A program made the translations under genes and the position numbers. The notes under the pieces were generated by a model that was given only the letters and a program-made list of their open reading frames with translations, was not told where the DNA came from and ran no database searches. A stretch of 64,000 nt of DNA, from the NCBI GenBank assembly GCA_900314535.1, contig OMVT01000008.1, positions 1 to 64,000 on the forward strand, in the 5' to 3' direction. Below, one piece after another: positions 61,347-64,000 of the stretch. Source of the DNA: an uncultured Olsenella sp. (lineage in GTDB: Bacteria; Actinomycetota; Coriobacteriia; Coriobacteriales; Atopobiaceae). Every line of letters starts with the position of its first letter. Positions within the stretch are counted from its first letter, which is position 1.

Positions 61347-61652
61347 TCATCCCTGCACTTGCGGCAAAGGCGACCATGAGGGAAGCGGCAAGGCGCAGCA
61401 GAGCAGCGCTGCCATGATCTTTCGTGCGATCGGCGCGAACTGCAGGCCCCACTGCACGAAGGAAGCATCGGGGCGCTGCTGGACGTATTGCCGCCAGATG
61501 TAGCGCATGAGGAAATAGAGACCGACTCCTGCCGCCACCGCTCCCACATAGGGAAGGACTGCAATGAGGAGCGCGGCCACGATGAGGATGGCCAATGTCG
61601 TGAAGCAGCCGTAGCCGCAGCCCCGGTGCTCGACGATCACTCTCCGTACCAT
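61347..61652 (-). CDS. Small membrane protein, apparent frameshift
   Basis: 101 aa in this frame: Cys-containing start (VEHRGCGYGCFTTLAILIVAALLIAVLPYVGAVAAGVGLYFLMRYIW) with one or two TM segments, then QQRPDASFVQWGLQFAPIARKIMAALL. The frame then degenerates. The other frame continues RLAASLMVAFAASAGMSAETG and an acidic EEPQSRNEPEAGQSEESQ tail to a stop at 61180. A one-base shift near 61394-61410 would join them into a product of about 157 aa. Unknown function. Lies after the ClC gene on the same strand. Confidence 0.6.
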   Translation of the reverse strand: MVRRVIVEHRGCGYGCFTTLAILIVAALLIAVLPYVGAVAAGVGLYFLMRYIWRQYVQQRPDASFVQWGLQFAPIARKIMAALLCCALPLPSWSPLPQVQG

Positions 61653-61781
61653 GGATATGCATCTCCAAGACTGAAGGTACCAGGCATGTCCAGTGCAGGC
61701 TCTGCAGGTGACAGGATTCGGCTGCAGAAAAGCGGGCAGGCGTGGTGCCTGCCCGCTTGCTGGAAGCCATATCTTTCTGGC

Positions 61782-63041
61782 TCATGCTGCCTTCTTCTGG
61801 GGGTGGGGAAGCTCTGCGGCAATCCAGGAGGCTGCAAGCACTACGGGCAATGCGATCGGCGGAAAGCACAGTGCCAGGACAGCAGTCGAGAGGATCGGCT
61901 TTCTTGTCCAGCCGCCGACCGCAGCTCCTGAAGCAACAGCAACCGGCAGGAGCGGGTCTGCACCCATGAGCGATGCCACGGCGTAGCCAAGCGCGACGCC
62001 GCAGAAGATCGTCGGGAAGAACTCGCCGCCCGTCCAGTCGAGCGCCACGCACATCTTTGTCATGCATATCTTCACGAAGGCAACGAGGATGAGAAGTGCC
62101 GGTGCCCAGCTCTGCCAGGTATCGATGAGGTCCACAATATCGTCCTGGCCGGAGAACGTGAGGTCGGGAAGAATGCAGGCAAGGCCGCCGAGCACAAGGC
62201 CGGCAAGGAGCGCCTTCTTCAAGGGGTCGGGGCCTATGGCAGAAGAGATGCTCGCGGCCACCTTCTGGGCGGCAAGCGCGAAGAGTGCAAACGCGTAGCC
62301 AAGCAGGAGCGCCACGATGCCTGCACCCCAGTCGGCCGTGGCGTAGTCGATGCCCTCGAAGCGCGGCATCTCGCCGGCAGAGCCGAGGACATGCGATACG
62401 CAAGCCCAGCCGAGCACGAAGAAGATGGCAGCAAGGATCCAGAGGAGGACCTTCCAGAGCTTTCTGAGCGGCAGCTCCTGAAGCGTCTCCTTTGCCTCCT
62501 TCGAGGCCTGTGCTTCGTCGTCTGTATCGAGGAGCGTCCTGATGGCGCGGCGGAAGGGATGGGTGTCGGCACTCAGGGCGCCAGTGCCACCGATTCTCGT
62601 CTTGTCGAGCACCGCCGTGAATCCTGCTGCGGCAAAGCCTGCGATGCCTGCCTCGGGGCCGATGGCGCCGCCGAAGACGATCGGTGCGAAGAAGAGGCCC
62701 AGGGTCTTTCCGAGGTGCGGGATATGGTAGCCGCCCTCCTTACGGCAGATGCCGAAGACCTGGTGCATCGTGTCGAGCTTGAAGCCGCAGCGCCTCGTCC
62801 AGAGGCCGATGATGAGACCGCCTGCAAGGCAGAGCAGAAGCGGGGAGAGCTGGGAGAGGACAGGTGGCAGCTGCTCTGCCGCTGCGTCCCAGACGCTATC
62901 GCGCAGCTTGTCGACAGCCCAGAGCGCAGCGAAGGTGCTGATGCCGGCGACGAAGGCAGGGATGGTCGAAAGCAGGAGGAAGGCGAGGAAGGTCTCTGCC
63001 TTCTGCGTGGGGGTATGTCAGGGTGTTTCAGGCTGGGGCAT
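61782..63041 (-). pseudogene. ClC-family chloride channel, in-frame TGA at codon 8
   Basis: 419 codons in one frame. The ATG at 63041 (AAGGAG at 7 nt) begins MPQPETP, then an in-frame TGA (63020-63018), then continues uninterrupted HTPTQKAETFLAFLLLSTIPAFVAG...LCLAGGLIIGLWTRRCGFKLD and on through GGAIGPEAGIAGF (the GREGP-like filter; here GPEAG), WTGGEFFPTIFCGVALGYA and ASGAAVGGW. No alternative start lies between the TGA and M at 62768, which would remove the first about 85 residues. Either a nonsense mutation, a base-call error or reinitiation. ClC proteins are Cl- channels or Cl-/H+ antiporters. Confidence 0.8.
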
Positions 63042-63179
63042 CGATGAGCTCCTTCAAGGTCGCATGGACACAGGGCTGACTATACCCGCTCCTGCGTACA
63101 GGGCGCTTCGGGTTTCGCCGTGGGGATGGGCTTTGGGCGGCACCGTGCGTTCCTGGTGCGCTACCCTGTCAGAGGATGA

Positions 63180-64000
<821 letters not shown>

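Overview
The window is GC-rich, densely coding bacterial DNA. Its style points to a Gram-positive, fermentative, anaerobic actinobacterium of the class Coriobacteriia, most likely Olsenella/Atopobiaceae-like. This taxonomic call is an inference from strong GAGGAG-type ribosome binding sites, a group-B-like [FeFe] hydrogenase, PEP carboxylase, paired FeoA/FeoA/FeoB, lipoprotein solute-binding proteins with twin-arginine leaders, and an actinobacterial GlnR-like regulator. I saw no rRNA, tRNA, CRISPR array or prophage.

Layout. 1-6.0 kb: an edge of possible IS200 type, a LigB-type dioxygenase divergent from an HxlR regulator plus ZIP metal transporter, a PiT phosphate transporter with its DUF47 partner, a Qnr-like pentapeptide protein and an LDH/MDH-family dehydrogenase. 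6.0-11.4 kb: EamA exporter (frameshifted tail) coupled to a threonine-aldolase-like enzyme, ilvE, mscL, hisS. 11.5-13.8 kb: a low-GC island with two related secreted proteins and about 900 bp without a supportable gene. 13.8-18.4 kb: a nickel/cobalt ECF module (NikMN, CbiQ, no ATPase) and a GntR regulator facing kdgK-eda. 18.5-20 kb: a low-GC zinc-knuckle-repeat protein with an embedded nuclease-like domain. 20-25.8 kb: nhaC facing a LysR gene, an RluA pseudouridine synthase and the hydrogenase. 25.9-27.6 kb: a complete IS200/IS605 element (tnpA, tnpB). 27.7-34 kb: HAD phosphatase, aspS, ppc and a small membrane protein.

34.5-43.6 kb is an iron-themed region: feoA-feoA-feoB, an AraC regulator, manA, two tandem-duplicated flavodoxin genes, a histidine-kinase remnant, gpmA and a separate FeoB-associated Cys-rich membrane protein. 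A recurring 19-bp element (AAGTAANNCNNNGCTAACA-like) precedes feoB (twice), both flavodoxins and the FeoB-associated gene. It is the best candidate here for a previously undescribed iron-responsive regulon.

43.9-50.6 kb groups nitrogen functions: glnA, a four-gene amino-acid ABC transporter with two binding proteins and a permease carrying an unusual N-terminal extracytoplasmic domain, and an orphan GlnR-like regulator. Candidate GlnR-type repeats precede glnA and the transporter. 50.8-58 kb: HtrA protease, a DUF2130 coiled-coil protein, a MetE-like methyltransferase, DUF2891 and an AlaX-type editing protein. 58-61 kb: a copper module (csoR, then copA with a CopZ-like C-terminal domain) with three CsoR-type palindromes. 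The right edge holds a membrane protein with an apparent frameshift, a ClC channel gene interrupted by an in-frame TGA at codon 8, and the start of ligA, which runs off the window. Several breaks (EamA, ClC, the small membrane protein, the kinase remnant) could be real decay or draft-assembly errors; reads would settle this.
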